A stretch of DNA of 64,000 bases from Luidia sarsii (lineage: Eukaryota > Echinodermata > Asteroidea > Paxillosida > Luidiidae). Positions 55,701 through 59,384 of this stretch are shown in pieces. The notes beneath the pieces are model-generated. The model did not search any database and was not told the origin of the DNA. It saw only the letters and a program-made list of their open reading frames with translations. Both the position numbers and the translations under genes were made by a program. Within the stretch, counting starts at the first letter, position 1. Each line of letters opens with the position of its first letter. Where the stretch lies: NCBI GenBank assembly GCA_949987565.1, contig OX465111.1, positions 17,305,801 to 17,369,800 on the forward strand, written 5' to 3'.

Positions 55701-57280
55701 ATTAAGGGCAAACGAAATAAGGAGATAGAGATGGAATCAGGAAGGCTGGAAAATTTGCCAAAGGAAAGATGGAGATAGAGCTAGGGAACTCGGGAAGGCT
55801 GGAGATAGGAATGTTTGTTTTCTGGGTTTTTTATGCAACTTCGCCCAAAACAAGGCTATAAAGCCACTCAAGGTTAAGGGCTAAGGAAAGAAGGAGATAG
55901 AGAGGGACTCAGGAAGGCTGGAGATAGGAATGTTTGTTTTCTGTTTTTTTATGCAACTTCGCCCAAAACAAGGCTATCAAGCCACTCAAGGTTAAGGGCT
56001 AAGGAAAGAAGGAGATAGAGAGGGACTCAGGAAGGCTGGACATAGGAATGTTTTTTTGTTTTTTTGTATGCAACTTCGCCCAAAACAAGGCTATCAAACC
56101 ACTCAAGGTTAAGGGCTAAGGAAAGAAGGAGATAGAGAGGGACTCAGGAAGGCTGAAGATAGAAATTGACAATTTTTATATTCCTCTTTAAAAAAATGGC
56201 AAGATCGTAGGCTGGGGGGAAAACATGAACCGGGAAGGGAATTGCAGAGAGGGAAGAAGCTGTTCTGATACCTCTGTGTTGGTGTTTGACTGGTTTTCCG
56301 ATGCTACAAACAATGAAGTCATGCAAGGTACCAGTACACACATCAAATTACCAAATACCAGCCACACATTTCTATTGCGCGCAATACAAGGCTGTTTCTA
56401 TTGCAGGGCAAGCTTACATTCCATCACGCTGTTGAGTACCGGGTACATAGATATGTTTTTGTTTCCTGGTATCGGAAATCGTAAAAATCTTAGCACGATC
56501 GTACAATCGTAAAAAGACTGAATAAATTGTAAAAGTTATGCCTAAATCGTACAAGTTGGCATACACATACCTTATACAGCTATTTCATTTGGCTATTAAA
56601 AAAAAATGATGTTTGATTTACAAGTAACACTCTATCGCTGTTCAAGATATAAAAGTGTATCACAGAAAAACAAACAGAAGGAATTTAAAGGCCCTATACA
56701 ACATTGATAAAAGTCAAAAGATTGCCTCAGTTTGTGTGTTAAACCATTAAACATTCCAAAAAAAGAAATCCTGCGAAGGTTTGAGCTCAAATGATAATCT
56801 GAGAAAGTAGAAAAAGGCAAAAAAACGAATGGTTTTCGTACCGTTCAGTAGTGTGAGAAATAGTTTATTACTCGCGAGTAATTAAACTATTTGTCAATGT
56901 TTGAGTGAACATTTCTCGAAACGTACAGCATCCCAGACTGTAAGATTTCAACATGAGGATTATATCATGACCATCTACAAACTGTGTAAATTAGAAGGAA
57001 ATCTGTGGACATCGATGTTTTCCGATCTTCCCAATGTTGTATTGGGCCTTTAATGATTATGGAGCCAAACATTTTTGATTTGGAAACAATTGACCTTAAC
57101 TTGACCCAACGATGAGTCTACAACCCGTGTTCTTACCTCTGAAATGAAAATATCCATTATCCTCCGTGCTAATGAAATCGGAAGCCCAACTGCAAAAAGG
57201 GTAAGAAACCATGGCGATGCAAAGATGGATGTGTGGAAGCCCTGGGATGTGAAGTGTCGATATAGCTCAGGTAATAACTC
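18180..57280 (-). CDS. EVI5: EVI5-family Rab GTPase-activating protein, C-terminal 568 residues (13 exons, 5' end outside window)
   Basis: Thirteen exons (57280-57137, 55470-55381, 53402-53305, 50926-50866, 49191-48967, 35526-35473, 29336-29187, 26418-26272, 25806-25648, 24845-24699, 24353-24258, 20503-20408, 18419-18180) total 1707 nt in one unbroken frame. Window residues 1-78 are the C-terminal part of a TBC domain (SPWFLTLF motif; RRIMDIFISEGMEIIFRVG). Residues about 115-489 are a long coiled coil with RLRTENRLL, ADRLIQGQ and four LREAE modules, as in vertebrate EVI5/EVI5L. Residues 490-568 are an acidic tail ending KQTEV. The family activates GTP hydrolysis by Rab proteins (Rab11/Rab35/Rab23 have been reported) at endosomes, centrosomes and the cytokinetic midbody. 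The catalytic IxxDxxR and YxQ motifs lie on exons beyond 64,000, so GAP competence cannot be judged. Invertebrates often have one gene for vertebrate EVI5 and EVI5L, so the exact name is provisional. Confidence 0.93.
18640..18815. mobile_element. Hammerhead-like repeat family C, inverted pair
   Basis: Two copies face away around TGATCATCAATTGCC. The plus copy reads CTGATGA (18731-18737), stem GGTT/AACC, GAAACGTAGCC; the minus copy reads CCGATGA, stem, GAAACGTCGCC. Both end in CGTGACTTTGATCAC. They lie in the last EVI5 intron. Confidence 0.75.
19200..19345 (+). mobile_element. Family A copy
   Basis: A short inverted stub (CCTTTCTCAAAGGCACAG) is followed by a forward arm from CTTTGAGAAAGGTCCTGC to GTCAGTAAGCAGTTTGC. 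Confidence 0.7.
19362..19605 (+). mobile_element. Family A copy with CT-rich Penelope 3' region
   Basis: The leader CTTCGTATACATGTATCTG and CCTTGTCACTCAGCC is the one found downstream of the Penelope coding end at 23,160-23,400, then the full forward arm to TTTTTGTATATCACCTTAA. Confidence 0.75.
19950..20325. mobile_element. TTAA-type MITE, family E, both TTAA intact
   Basis: TTAA (19950-19953), AGCCCCTGCACAACATTGG to CCAATGTTGTGTAGGGGCT, then TTAA (20322-20325). 368 bp, non-coding. Confidence 0.9.
20408..20503 (-). CDS. EVI5: EVI5 exon: last coiled-coil segment
   Basis: 32 codons, phase 0-0. It encodes LTKRSLSDSENESIMQELRN and ends ITELTSE. The donor is GAG|GTAGGA. The acceptor tract is a (TTG)n microsatellite on the minus strand ending GTGCAG, so repeat length could affect splicing. 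Confidence 0.9.
20507..20537. repeat. (CAA)n microsatellite at an EVI5 acceptor
   Basis: About nine CAA units form, on the minus strand, the TTG tract directly upstream of the exon 20408-20503 acceptor. Confidence 0.9.
20560..20905 (-). mobile_element. Hammerhead-like family B copy with CT-rich region
   Basis: It begins CACCAACCTAGGACTGGAGG, is CT-rich to about 20760, and ends with the minus-strand motif CTGACGG, stem, GAAACGCTGAG and hairpin GGCTCT/AGAGCC. The first 200 bp are duplicated at 40366-40610. Confidence 0.65.
21045..21430 (-). mobile_element. SINE-1 copy, truncated
   Basis: The B-box side (CCGAGGTCACGGGTTCGAGTC on the minus strand) is kept and the A-box half is missing. It is followed by the family's GATCACGCCCCCACTT and AAAAACTGACTGGGAAC segments. 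Confidence 0.6.
21528..21963. mobile_element. MITE with 13-bp perfect TIRs and TATGAT duplication
   Basis: CAGGCATGCAACT (21534-21546) and AGTTGCATGCCTG (21945-21957) are perfect inverted ends, flanked by TATGAT on both sides. The 424-bp interior is non-coding and ends with CCGCGGAAATCCGCGG palindromes. Confidence 0.8.
22435..22745 (-). mobile_element. SINE-1 copy
   Basis: The minus-strand tRNA-like block at about 22450-22540 has GATAGCTCAGATGG and GGTTCAAGTCCC. The rest carries the family's ATATCTCCAGGGATCAC and CACAAAGTGGATGCA. Confidence 0.75.
23041..23535 (+). mobile_element. Penelope-like retroelement relic: C-terminal coding end plus 3' region and family A arm
   Basis: Frame 23041-23166 reads ...MSVRGIESLGHRSNAVRLSR, then EKMWMKRLRTIQPHGLN and a TGA. 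The pattern R-E-x-x-W-M/I-x-x-L-x-T-x-x-P-x-G-L-N is typical of the end of the GIY-YIG endonuclease region of Penelope-like polyproteins. An upstream in-frame TAA (23032) shows it is dead. A CT-rich 3' region follows to 23400, then GAGAAAGGTCCTGCTAGG, GAAACGTCAGGCCC and a truncated tail. This copy ties family A to Penelope elements. Confidence 0.75.
23660..23960. mobile_element. Hammerhead-like family C copy with possible Penelope coding remnant
   Basis: Plus strand: GTTGC, CTGATGA (23850-23856), stem GGTT/AACC, GAAACGTCGC, then GCAAC. On the minus strand 23663-23800 reads ...VPIKTLRKYRTL and HHYGLNNE, which faintly resembles the Penelope L-x-T/GLN end, in the opposite direction. Confidence 0.55.
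24258..24353 (-). CDS. EVI5: EVI5 exon: LREAE coiled-coil module 4
   Basis: 32 codons, phase 0-0. The acceptor is a T-run followed by TAG; the donor is CAG|GTAAGG. It encodes SHEEMIAIRLREAEANACLA and ends MAELEIQ. Confidence 0.92.
24541..24650. repeat. One unit of the CAAGGC / GGTTAAG repeat (family I)
   Basis: CTAAAACAAGGCC, CTCAAGGTTAAGAGC and AGAAGGAGATAAAGAG match the tandem blocks at 44510-45480 and 55620-56190. It sits 50 bp 3' of an EVI5 exon. Confidence 0.55.
24699..24845 (-). CDS. EVI5: EVI5 exon: coiled coil between LREAE modules
   Basis: 49 codons, phase 0-0. The acceptor is TTTGCAG. The donor AAG|GTAGCC (GT at 24698-24697) is chosen because the next exon starts in phase 0. It encodes NQVTSNQFRRSEEERLILKD, parallel to NQINSNHLRRAEQE in vertebrates, and continues as heptads to KLEAK. 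The coding frame runs open a little past the donor. Confidence 0.87.
24985..25640. repeat. 19-bp minisatellite (CTCACCCTCATCTACAAAC)
   Basis: About 30 units, with a degenerate lead (CAGATTCATCTACCAAC). Because 19 is not a multiple of three and the unit has no stop, all three plus frames stay open and give spurious Thr/Pro/His-rich ORFs of up to 289 codons. It fills most of an 802-bp EVI5 intron. Confidence 0.92.
25648..25806 (-). CDS. EVI5: EVI5 exon: LREAE coiled-coil module 3
   Basis: 53 codons, phase 0-0. The acceptor is CTGCAG and the donor CAG|GTGAGA. It encodes a basic lead (RATARRKDG), then LTEELMSVRLREAESAAELK and ends VMELETQ, as in EVI5. Confidence 0.93.
25890..26215. mobile_element. 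Tandem MITE-like repeat with GGGCCGTTTCCACT blocks
   Basis: About 110-bp units hold CGGCTCGGTTAAATTAACC, GAGGAAATTTAACTGGGCC and GTTTCCACTGGACTTAAAA; GTGGAAACGCGGC closes the array. It lies in the 465-bp intron between two EVI5 exons. Confidence 0.65.
26272..26418 (-). CDS. EVI5: EVI5 exon: LREAE coiled-coil module 2
   Basis: 49 codons, phase 0-0. The acceptor is CCCGCAG and the donor CAG|GTAGGA. It encodes SLQDELIAVKLREAEANLSL and ends ELEGHWQ, matching the LEEHWQ ending of the same EVI5 exon in vertebrates. Confidence 0.93.
26588..28295. repeat. 109-bp satellite array in an EVI5 intron (about 15.6 copies)
   Basis: The unit runs CCCTTGACTCCTTGTATCAA, then TCATGTATAG, ten bases, CTATACATGA, then CTTATGGCTTCATCAATGG, AACAGCAG and GAAAATTAGACAGAG. 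The first full spacing measures 26662 to 26771. Units differ by a few substitutions. No coding potential. Confidence 0.95.
28303..28860 (-). mobile_element. SINE family 2 copy and related segment
   Basis: The minus-strand tRNA-like block at about 28555-28645 has AGCTCAGTAGTCAAGTGG (A-box side) and GGTTCGATTC (B-box). CAATGAGGGTTTTGCC and CCACTGAATGCCCAGTG upstream recur at 28728-28800 as a second partial copy. Confidence 0.6.
28870..28950. mobile_element. Family A short copy
   Basis: CAGGACCTTTCTCAAAGCC meets GAGAAAGGTCCTCCTAGG, followed by GAAACGTCAGGCCC and ACTAAATTTTGGG. Confidence 0.65.
29187..29336 (-). CDS. EVI5: EVI5 exon: LREAE coiled-coil module 1
   Basis: 50 codons, phase 0-0. The acceptor is TTTGCAG and the donor AAG|GTCAGC. 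It encodes a short polar lead, then LQEELIAVRLREAESAETLK and a helix ending SLEK. Confidence 0.92.
29460..29765 (-). mobile_element. SINE-1 foldback fragment with A-rich expansion
   Basis: AGACTGGGAACTTGTGAAC, an expanded GAAAAATTGAAAAA tract (29520-29640), then GTTCCCAGTAAG and the SINE part ATCTGAGCTATCCGGCC. Confidence 0.5.
30070..30560. mobile_element. MITE with GATCGCGATTTGAATC ends (family D), partial
   Basis: GCCATTTCCACTGTCCC, GATTATTTGGATCGCGATT, a 63-bp internal direct duplication (GATTCAACTCCAC repeated at 30147 and 30208) and a CACAGTGCACCGCTCGCGCT segment. Relatives: 48552-48953, 52795-53240, 61045-61512. Confidence 0.6.
30870..31065. mobile_element. Family A foldback copy
   Basis: AAATTAAGGAGGGCCTGAC and the inverted hairpin, then CATTGAGAAAGGTCCTGC, ATCAGGCC and GTCAGTGAGCAGTGTGCAAC. 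Confidence 0.7.
31310..31350. repeat. Poly-C-rich tract
   Basis: CCCCCCCAACCCCCC and CCCCCCACCCCCGCCCCG; low complexity. Confidence 0.8.
31571..32025. mobile_element. MITE family H interrupted by a family A element
   Basis: The left end (GCCCCTTTTCCCAAACCCC) and right end (GGGTTTTGGTAAAGGTCC) match the intact 5486-5729 copy once 31649-31857 is removed. The interrupting element is flanked by near-identical TCGTCCGTTTTTAA (31635) and TCGTCCATTTTAA (31858), a 13-14 bp target-site duplication. Confidence 0.8.
32130..32375 (-). mobile_element. SINE-1 copy
   Basis: The minus-strand tRNA-like block at about 32155-32245 has GATAGCTCAGATGG, but its B-box is damaged. The 3' arm includes TAGTTGACTATCTGAGAAGG. 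32380-33430 is AT-rich with nothing recognised. Confidence 0.65.
33440..33690. mobile_element. Family A copy with partial hairpin expansion
   Basis: CCTGACTTTTCGATCCTAGC leads into three staggered hairpin repeats (each CTGCTAGGATC plus GAAACATCTGC), then the normal arm and GTCATTTTAGTCAGTAGGCAG. Confidence 0.75.
34366..34744. mobile_element. TTAA-type MITE, family E, both TTAA intact
   Basis: TTAA (34366-34369), AGCCCCAACACAACATTG to TGTTGTGTAGGGGCT, TTAA (34741-34744). 371 bp. 34745-35472 is intron with nothing recognised. Confidence 0.9.
35473..35526 (-). CDS. EVI5: EVI5 exon: short, possible alternative first exon
   Basis: 18 codons, phase 0-0. The acceptor is CAATTAG with a poor pyrimidine tract; the donor is AAG|GTAAAA. 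The second codon is ATG in a good context (A at -3). The peptide MDKLQRAQTIVKDFMRK resembles the last 18 residues of the preceding exon (8 of 18 identical), and no extra segment is expected here from vertebrate EVI5. It may be constitutive, alternative, or an internal first exon. Confidence 0.65.
35540..36360 (-). promoter_or_regulatory. CpG-dense, repeat-poor block upstream of EVI5 exon 35473-35526
   Basis: No member of the local repeat families is present. 36075-36205 has about 20 CpG in 130 bp (for example GCCGCGCATC, ACGCCGGTCCG, CGCCCGCCGCG), far above the surrounding intron. It lies just upstream, in gene orientation, of an exon with its own ATG. That suggests an internal promoter and 5' UTR, but no TATA box or initiator is clear. 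Confidence 0.4.
36365..36465. mobile_element. Fragment of a GTTCCACTGTA-ended MITE
   Basis: GAACAGTTTTCATGGATCC, GATGTTCGTTATAGCGACG and GTTCCACTGTAC match the element at 54843-55015. Confidence 0.55.
37054..37433. mobile_element. TTAA-type MITE, family E
   Basis: TTAA (37054-37057), AGCCCCTACACAACATTGG to CCAATGTTGTGTTATCCC, TTAA (37430-37433). The right end is decayed. The interval 36470-37050 shows nothing recognised. Confidence 0.8.
38244..38612. mobile_element. TTAA-type MITE, family E, right end fused to family G
   Basis: TTAA (38244-38247), AGCCCCTACACAACATTGG, internal sequence as in the other copies, then ACCAATGTTGTGTAGGGG running straight into GAAAATCTGCTGAGCAAG of family G without the final CTTTAA. 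37435-38240 shows nothing recognised. Confidence 0.8.
38610..39110. mobile_element. Family G MITE split by a family A insertion
   Basis: Family G blocks (GGTGCCAACCTGG, CGCATAAGCGCCAACATT; ATCACGCTTAACCATCTC) surround element 38772-38911, which is flanked by a perfect 14-bp duplication CAACATTTGGTTAA (38758-38771 and 38912-38925). Confidence 0.75.
38772..38911. mobile_element. Family A foldback element with 14-bp target duplication
   Basis: Short arm TCTAAAATTTAGTGGGCC and inverted hairpin, spacer, forward arm with GAAACGTCAGGCCC, and a shortened tail ending TTTTTGTATAT. Perfect CAACATTTGGTTAA flanks. 140 bp. Confidence 0.88.
39141..39560. mobile_element. TTAA-type MITE, family F, reverse orientation
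   Basis: TTAA then GGCCCAATATAACATTG; it ends GATGTTGTATAGGCCCT. It includes CTCGCGAGTAATAAACTATTT. An internal 80-bp segment (39345-39440) is foreign. Confidence 0.7.
39965..40350 (+). mobile_element. Penelope 3' region and family A arm
   Basis: An inverted stub (CTCAAAGGCAGAGTGACAAGG) joins a forward CT-rich 3' region (CATGCAGCTTTCTGATAATCC to CTTGTCACTCTGCC), then the full arm to TTTTTGTATATCACCTTAA. It closely matches 23,180-23,460. Confidence 0.8.
40366..40610 (+). mobile_element. Duplicate of the family B CT-rich region
   Basis: Nearly identical to 20567-20770: ACCAACCTACGACTGGAGG through CCCTCATCCCCAGTCC-type CT-rich text and CTGACCTATCACATCTCTGA. It lacks the hammerhead-like end. 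Confidence 0.65.
40696..40731. repeat. (AAT)n microsatellite
   Basis: About eleven AAT/ATA units, typical as a short interspersed element tail. Confidence 0.9.
40939..41140. mobile_element. Family A foldback element with 12-bp target duplication
   Basis: Element 40951-41128 is flanked by GATATTTTTATA and GATATTTTCATA. The long arm starts AGGTGATATACAAAAATG; the short arm stops at CTAAATTTTAAGA, as in other copies. 41141-41575 shows nothing recognised. Confidence 0.85.
41578..41830. mobile_element. Family G MITE, complete
   Basis: CAGGGGCCAATTTCATAGAG with CCGCTTAAGC at the left; GCTTAAGCGGCTCTGTGAAA and TTGGGGCCAG at the right. 250 bp, non-coding. The CAGGGG-type end is compatible with hAT elements, but no clean 8-bp duplication is seen. 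41831-43320 shows nothing recognised. Confidence 0.7.
43325..43900. repeat. 22-bp TACATG minisatellite
   Basis: Units of GTACATCATGGCCACTGTACAT, about 16 copies after 43548 with a degenerate lead before. The unit is rich in the palindromes ACATGT and TGGCCA. The His/Tyr/Cys/Trp ORFs in three plus frames are artefacts. Confidence 0.93.
43425..43546. mobile_element. Near-perfect 120-bp palindrome (foldback MITE) inside the minisatellite
   Basis: TAACTTGGACCCGACAAGTC on the left is mirrored by GACTTGTCGGGTCCAAGTTA, with TCGAATTTTGAAATTTT and its complement nearest the centre and a loop of only a few bases. Confidence 0.85.
44510..45480. repeat. Tandem family I repeat (about four long units)
   Basis: Each unit has TTTAAGAGGAATGTCAATTC, CAGCCTTCCTGAGT, CCTTGAGTGGCTTTATAGCC and TTGTTTTGGG.GAAT. 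Longer units add GATGACATCATTGCAC and GGGGCTAAAA. It recurs in opposite orientation at 55620-56190. Confidence 0.8.
45540..45835. other. GC-richer unique block in the 13.4-kb EVI5 intron
   Basis: No local repeat match. ORFs on both strands lack splice-site support, so I call no exon. It could be regulatory. The poly-T tract 45840-45870 follows. 45880-47240 is otherwise AT-rich with nothing recognised beyond a 46740-46790 fragment resembling the Penelope piece at 57750. Confidence 0.25.
47262..48441. repeat. 149-bp satellite array in an EVI5 intron (about 8 copies)
   Basis: The unit contains TACTTACATGAGCCAGTTTA, CAAATCTGTGACCCATGG, CTACTCAGCAAATGAT and the hairpin CCAGGGAAAACCCTGG. Spacing 47414 to 47563 is 149 bp. 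Confidence 0.95.
48552..48953. mobile_element. Family D MITE ending next to an EVI5 splice donor
   Basis: It begins CGGCCGTACCCACTACACC, has GATCGCGATTTGAAACTCC, AATAAACGCGATCATTAG and the GC-rich core (CACAGGGTTTGTTTACG, CGCAGCGCGACCGCGCG), and ends ATCATTTGGCC. The exon 48967-49191 donor lies about 14 bp away. Overlapping plus ORFs are not genes. Confidence 0.7.
48967..49191 (-). CDS. EVI5: EVI5 exon: main coiled-coil segment
   Basis: 75 codons, phase 0-0. The acceptor follows a run of eight G and GACAG; the donor is AAG|GTGAGT. It encodes RLRTENRLLLRRIQVLEEEN, ADRLIQGQLQRAQEAEENYV and ends GAQTVIGDLRDK. It is the longest exon in view, is GC-rich, and shows strong identity to EVI5. Confidence 0.93.
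49240..50440 (-). mobile_element. Tandem cluster of four SINE-1 copies
   Basis: Minus-strand tRNA-like blocks lie at about 49325-49425, 49643-49745, 49995-50095 and 50290-50395, each with a CTGGATAGCTCAGATGG-type A-box and GGTTCAAATCCC-type B-box, separated by the family's CACAAAGTGGATGCAGC segments. Confidence 0.8.
50464..50640 (+). mobile_element. SINE-1 copy in opposite orientation
   Basis: GGCTGGATAGCTCAGATGGG and GAGTGCTGGTACACAAAACC on the plus strand, B-box region damaged, ending CAAAAGATCCCAGTCAGC and a T-rich tail. 51190-52690 shows no recognised feature apart from a decayed internal similarity (51560-51930 vs 52300-52565). Confidence 0.7.
50866..50926 (-). CDS. EVI5: EVI5 exon: start of coiled coil
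   Basis: 61 nt. The first base completes the split Lys codon, followed by LEKDYLAFKTKENEDQIEMR, the counterpart of the LEKEYTTIKTKEMEEQVEIK stretch in vertebrates. The acceptor is GTCCAG and the donor CGG|GTGAGT. Confidence 0.9.
51560..52570. repeat. Diverged direct duplication
   Basis: CATATAAACAGTGTT, GTGCATTACAAGAGAAAATT, AATGACAGCTTTTC, ATAACACCATCATTTTC and TTCTGCGTCCTACGGGAAATC occur in the same order at 51620-51930 and 52330-52565. Confidence 0.7.
52795..53240. mobile_element. Family D MITE, rearranged
   Basis: GGCCACTTTCACTGCAC, GGGAGACATATAAAGCG, CAAATCGCGATCCAAATAA, GGAACGGCCC and TGGAGTTTGAATAGCGATC mark both ends plus a second partial copy. Confidence 0.6.
53305..53402 (-). CDS. 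EVI5: EVI5 exon: post-TBC linker (tandem acceptors)
   Basis: It encodes FLQKIAPKF through VKYNAKKMK and ends with two bases of a Lys codon at AA|GTAAGT. There are two possible acceptors 9 nt apart (after 53403 and after 53394). I chose the upstream one because it restores the three residues that align with HFQ in vertebrate EVI5. Confidence 0.88.
53785..54222. repeat. 87-bp tandem repeat (about 5 copies)
   Basis: The unit has GTCACTCAATGATTCTACAA, GCTACATGGATGTACAGTG, GATGTCGCCTACCATTAG and ATACTGCACAGTGTGCGTTG. 54225-54840 is unique intron, nothing recognised. Confidence 0.92.
54843..55015. mobile_element. MITE with ACAGTGGAACGTCG ends
   Basis: TACAGTGGAACGTCGCTAC at the left and GTTCCACTGTCC at the right, with internal ACGAACAT and GTTCGGTATA inverted blocks. 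The ends and TA flanks resemble Tc1/mariner (pogo-like) MITEs. Confidence 0.65.
55036..55264. mobile_element. Family A foldback element with 15-bp target duplication
   Basis: Element 55051-55249 is flanked by perfect ATAAAATCTTATCAG. Long arm, an extra hairpin repeat in the middle (GGTCCTGCTAGG three times), short arm ending CTAAATTTTAAG. Confidence 0.88.
55381..55470 (-). CDS. EVI5: EVI5 exon: end of TBC domain
   Basis: 30 codons, phase 0-0. The acceptor follows a run of ten T plus ACAG, and the donor is CGG|GTAGGT. It encodes GMEIIFRVGIAILQLN and LDMEEML, matching the last TBC helices of EVI5. Confidence 0.92.
55620..56190. repeat. Tandem family I repeat, about 118-bp period
   Basis: Units of GCAACTTCGCCCAAAACAAG, CCACTCAAGGTTAAGGGC, AGAAGGAGATAGAGAGGG and CAGGAAGGCTGGAGATAGG recur at about 55842, 55960 and 56078, with a more diverged first unit. 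56200-56680 shows nothing recognised. Confidence 0.85.
56685..57053. mobile_element. TTAA-type MITE, family F, both TTAA intact
   Basis: TTAA (56685-56688), AGGCCCTATACAACATTG to CCAATGTTGTATTGGGCCT, TTAA (57050-57053). 361 bp; internal CTCGCGAGTAAT. Confidence 0.88.
57137..57280 (-). CDS. EVI5: EVI5 exon: TBC domain, SxWFLTLF segment
   Basis: 48 codons, phase 0-0. The acceptor is TTTTTCTAG (AG at 57282-57281) and the donor GAG|GTAAGA (57136). It encodes ELLPELYRHF, then SPWFLTLF and the RRIMDIFISE helix, the third conserved TBC block. It is the most upstream exon I can find; none to its right could be identified. Confidence 0.93.
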
Positions 57281-57354
57281 CTAGAAAAAGAAAAGAAAAA
57301 AAAAGACATAGAGAAATACAGGAATAAACACATTAATATTCAAGGGATGTAAGT

Positions 57355-57850
57355 GATATTACAAAAATGTTGCAAACTGCTTACTGACTAAAATTACCAG
57401 AATCTCAAAATTTAGTGGGCTTGATGTTTTGATCCTAGCAGGACCTTTCTCAAAGGCAGAGTGACAAGGACAAAACAGATACATGTACACAAAGGAAGGG
57501 GGAAGAGAGTGAATAGGACACGGATGAGAAACAAAGGACAAAGGGTAAAGCTGGTAGGGAGAGATCAAAGGGAAGGGCAAGGAGTAGGGTAGGGATTAGT
57601 GAGAAGAGGGGGAAAGATCAAAGAGAGAAGTGTGGAGGAGTGAACACAAAAGAAGGATTATCAGAAAGCATGCATGGTGTTAATAGTCATTACACTCCTG
57701 GATGTTGAGACCATGTGGTTGAATAGTCCGAAGATGCTTCATGTAAGTGACCGACAAAGTCATTTCCTGAAAATCACCAAAGGCCAATGAATAAAAAAAA
57801 TTAAAAAAAATTGATCCTAGCAGGACCTTTCTCAATTTGTCAATGGCAGT
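57355..57850 (-). mobile_element. Penelope-like retroelement relic (coding end, 3' region, family A arm)
   Basis: On the minus strand 57683-57745 reads MKHLRTIQPHGLNIQEC and stops, the same coding end as 23,130-23,160. A CT-rich 3' region (57470-57660) and the family A arm down to GTAATATCACTT follow. The sequence 5' of the conserved end (57745-57800) differs from the 23-kb copy, so this copy is rearranged. Confidence 0.75.
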
Positions 57851-57892
57851 AAATTGTACATTGTTTAACACCAAATCACAAAAATTATTTTA

Positions 57893-57955
57893 AGGTGATA
57901 TACAAAAATGTTGCAAACTGCTTACTGACTAAAATTACCAAAAAGTAAATAGTAA
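57893..57955 (-). mobile_element. Family A long-arm fragment
   Basis: AGGTGATATACAAAAATG through TTACTGACTAAAATTACC; the remainder is absent. 57956-58413 shows nothing else recognised. Confidence 0.7.
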
Positions 57956-58413
57956 ACATTAAAAAGTAAAAATTATTTTACAACAATCACCATTATTATT
58001 CCTGCATTATAGGTTACAAAAAAAAATTGTTAAAACATAACCATTGCAATCTACACGTCGAAAAATCAAAACTATTCTGTAGATTGCTGAGATTCAAATT
58101 CAAATAAAAAAAAAATGTCCATACGTGTAATTTATTTCCAGTTCTCTGCTGAACGTAAATGGGCGATTAAATTAAAGGGCAATCCGTCAATTGGGACGCA
58201 ACCACCAAGGCTCTGCCACCAGACAGCTGCACGTGTGCACACGGGTCTGCGTGTTTACGCACCTGTCCACCAAAGGAATTGCGGGTGCTTGCAAAACAGG
58301 TGCATCCTGCGAGTGATAATTTACAGCTTCACCGCCTCACAACTTCACATCGATGGATGCACACATTGTGCTGCTTTAAATGTAAAAGCACATCCGTATT
58401 GCACATTCTCACA

Positions 58414-58600
58414 CCATAATCCCTAGGTGATATACAAAAATGTTGCAAACTGCTTACTGACTAAAATTACCAAAATGTAAATCTTAAAATTTAGTGGGCC
58501 TGACGTTTCGATCCTAGCAGGACCTTTCTCAAAGGCCTTTGAGAAAAGTCCTGCTAGGATCGAAACGTCAGGCCCACTAAATTTTAAGACCATAATCCCT
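58414..58600. mobile_element. Family A foldback element, best copy (165 bp, 11-bp target duplication)
   Basis: Element 58425-58589 lies between perfect CCATAATCCCT copies (58414-58424, 58590-58600). Layout: long arm AGGTGATATACAAAAATG, CTGCTTACTGACTAAAATT, TTAGTGGGCCTGACG, GATCCTAGCAGGACC, CTTTCTCAAAGG; then a short inverted arm CTTTGAGAAAAGTCC to CACTAAATTTTAAGA. This is the family reference. Non-coding. Confidence 0.92.
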
Positions 58601-59109
58601 ACAGTCATGGTTATGCTTACAATGATTGAAATAGCTTTGTTAAAAAAATTTAACCATTGTATGCAATGTAGGCCTCCATGTACAATGTAAATCTTTAAAA
58701 TGTAAAATCTTTAAGTGCTTTTAAAGTGTTTTTTATTAAGCTGTATGTTCTCATGTAACTGGGACCCATGGGAGATCAGTGCTTTGCAACTGAATGGGAC
58801 ACCCAGTCTAAAGAAGACATAAATAGAATAAAATAGGTGGGTTTCTTTACACGTGATGTCTCGGATAATACACAACATGTATGTACACTACGGTAACTAC
58901 TCAATACAAGATGGCCGCTACACAGGGGCCACCATGCTTTAAAAAAAAAAATGTACACAAATACAATGGTACACTGTGCTTTTGCATGTGCCAAGGGCTG
59001 TGTATTAAAGCGATGTCTCATTGCACATTACTGTATAGGACCATGGTGAGTGCATGCACATGTTTTGTGACCCGGTGTGGCATAATGAGGATTCTCATCC
59101 AAATTTGAG

Positions 59110-59265
59110 TTTTCAAGATTTTCTTGAGACTGGTGACGAACAGAGCATACTGTTCGAAATGTCGAGTTCCTCCGATTCTTTTCAGAACTACACAGACTCA
59201 CAAAAGATAATTTTGCATGGTGAAACCGCAAACCTATTGCTTATTCTGCTATTCTCACAATGAAA
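59110..59265 (+). mobile_element. Hammerhead-like repeat family B, single copy
   Basis: CTGGTGA, stem GAACAG/CTGTTC, GAAATGTCGAG, then GATTCT/AGAACT hairpin and CACAAAAGATAATTTTGCATG. It corresponds to the right half of the 7323-7700 pair. Confidence 0.7.
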
Positions 59266-59384
59266 ATCTTCATTTTATAATGAATTTATCCCAAAGAACA
59301 ATGTTAATCTCTGTGATTCATTATCATGTTCTGAATTCTTAACTATAAAATCTTAGTTATTTATAGTATTTTATACATCAGATT

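Noticed and set aside
58115..58426. 103-codon plus-strand ORF near 58.2 kb
   Set aside because: No domain, start context or splice support; it lies in intronic or upstream DNA between two family A copies.
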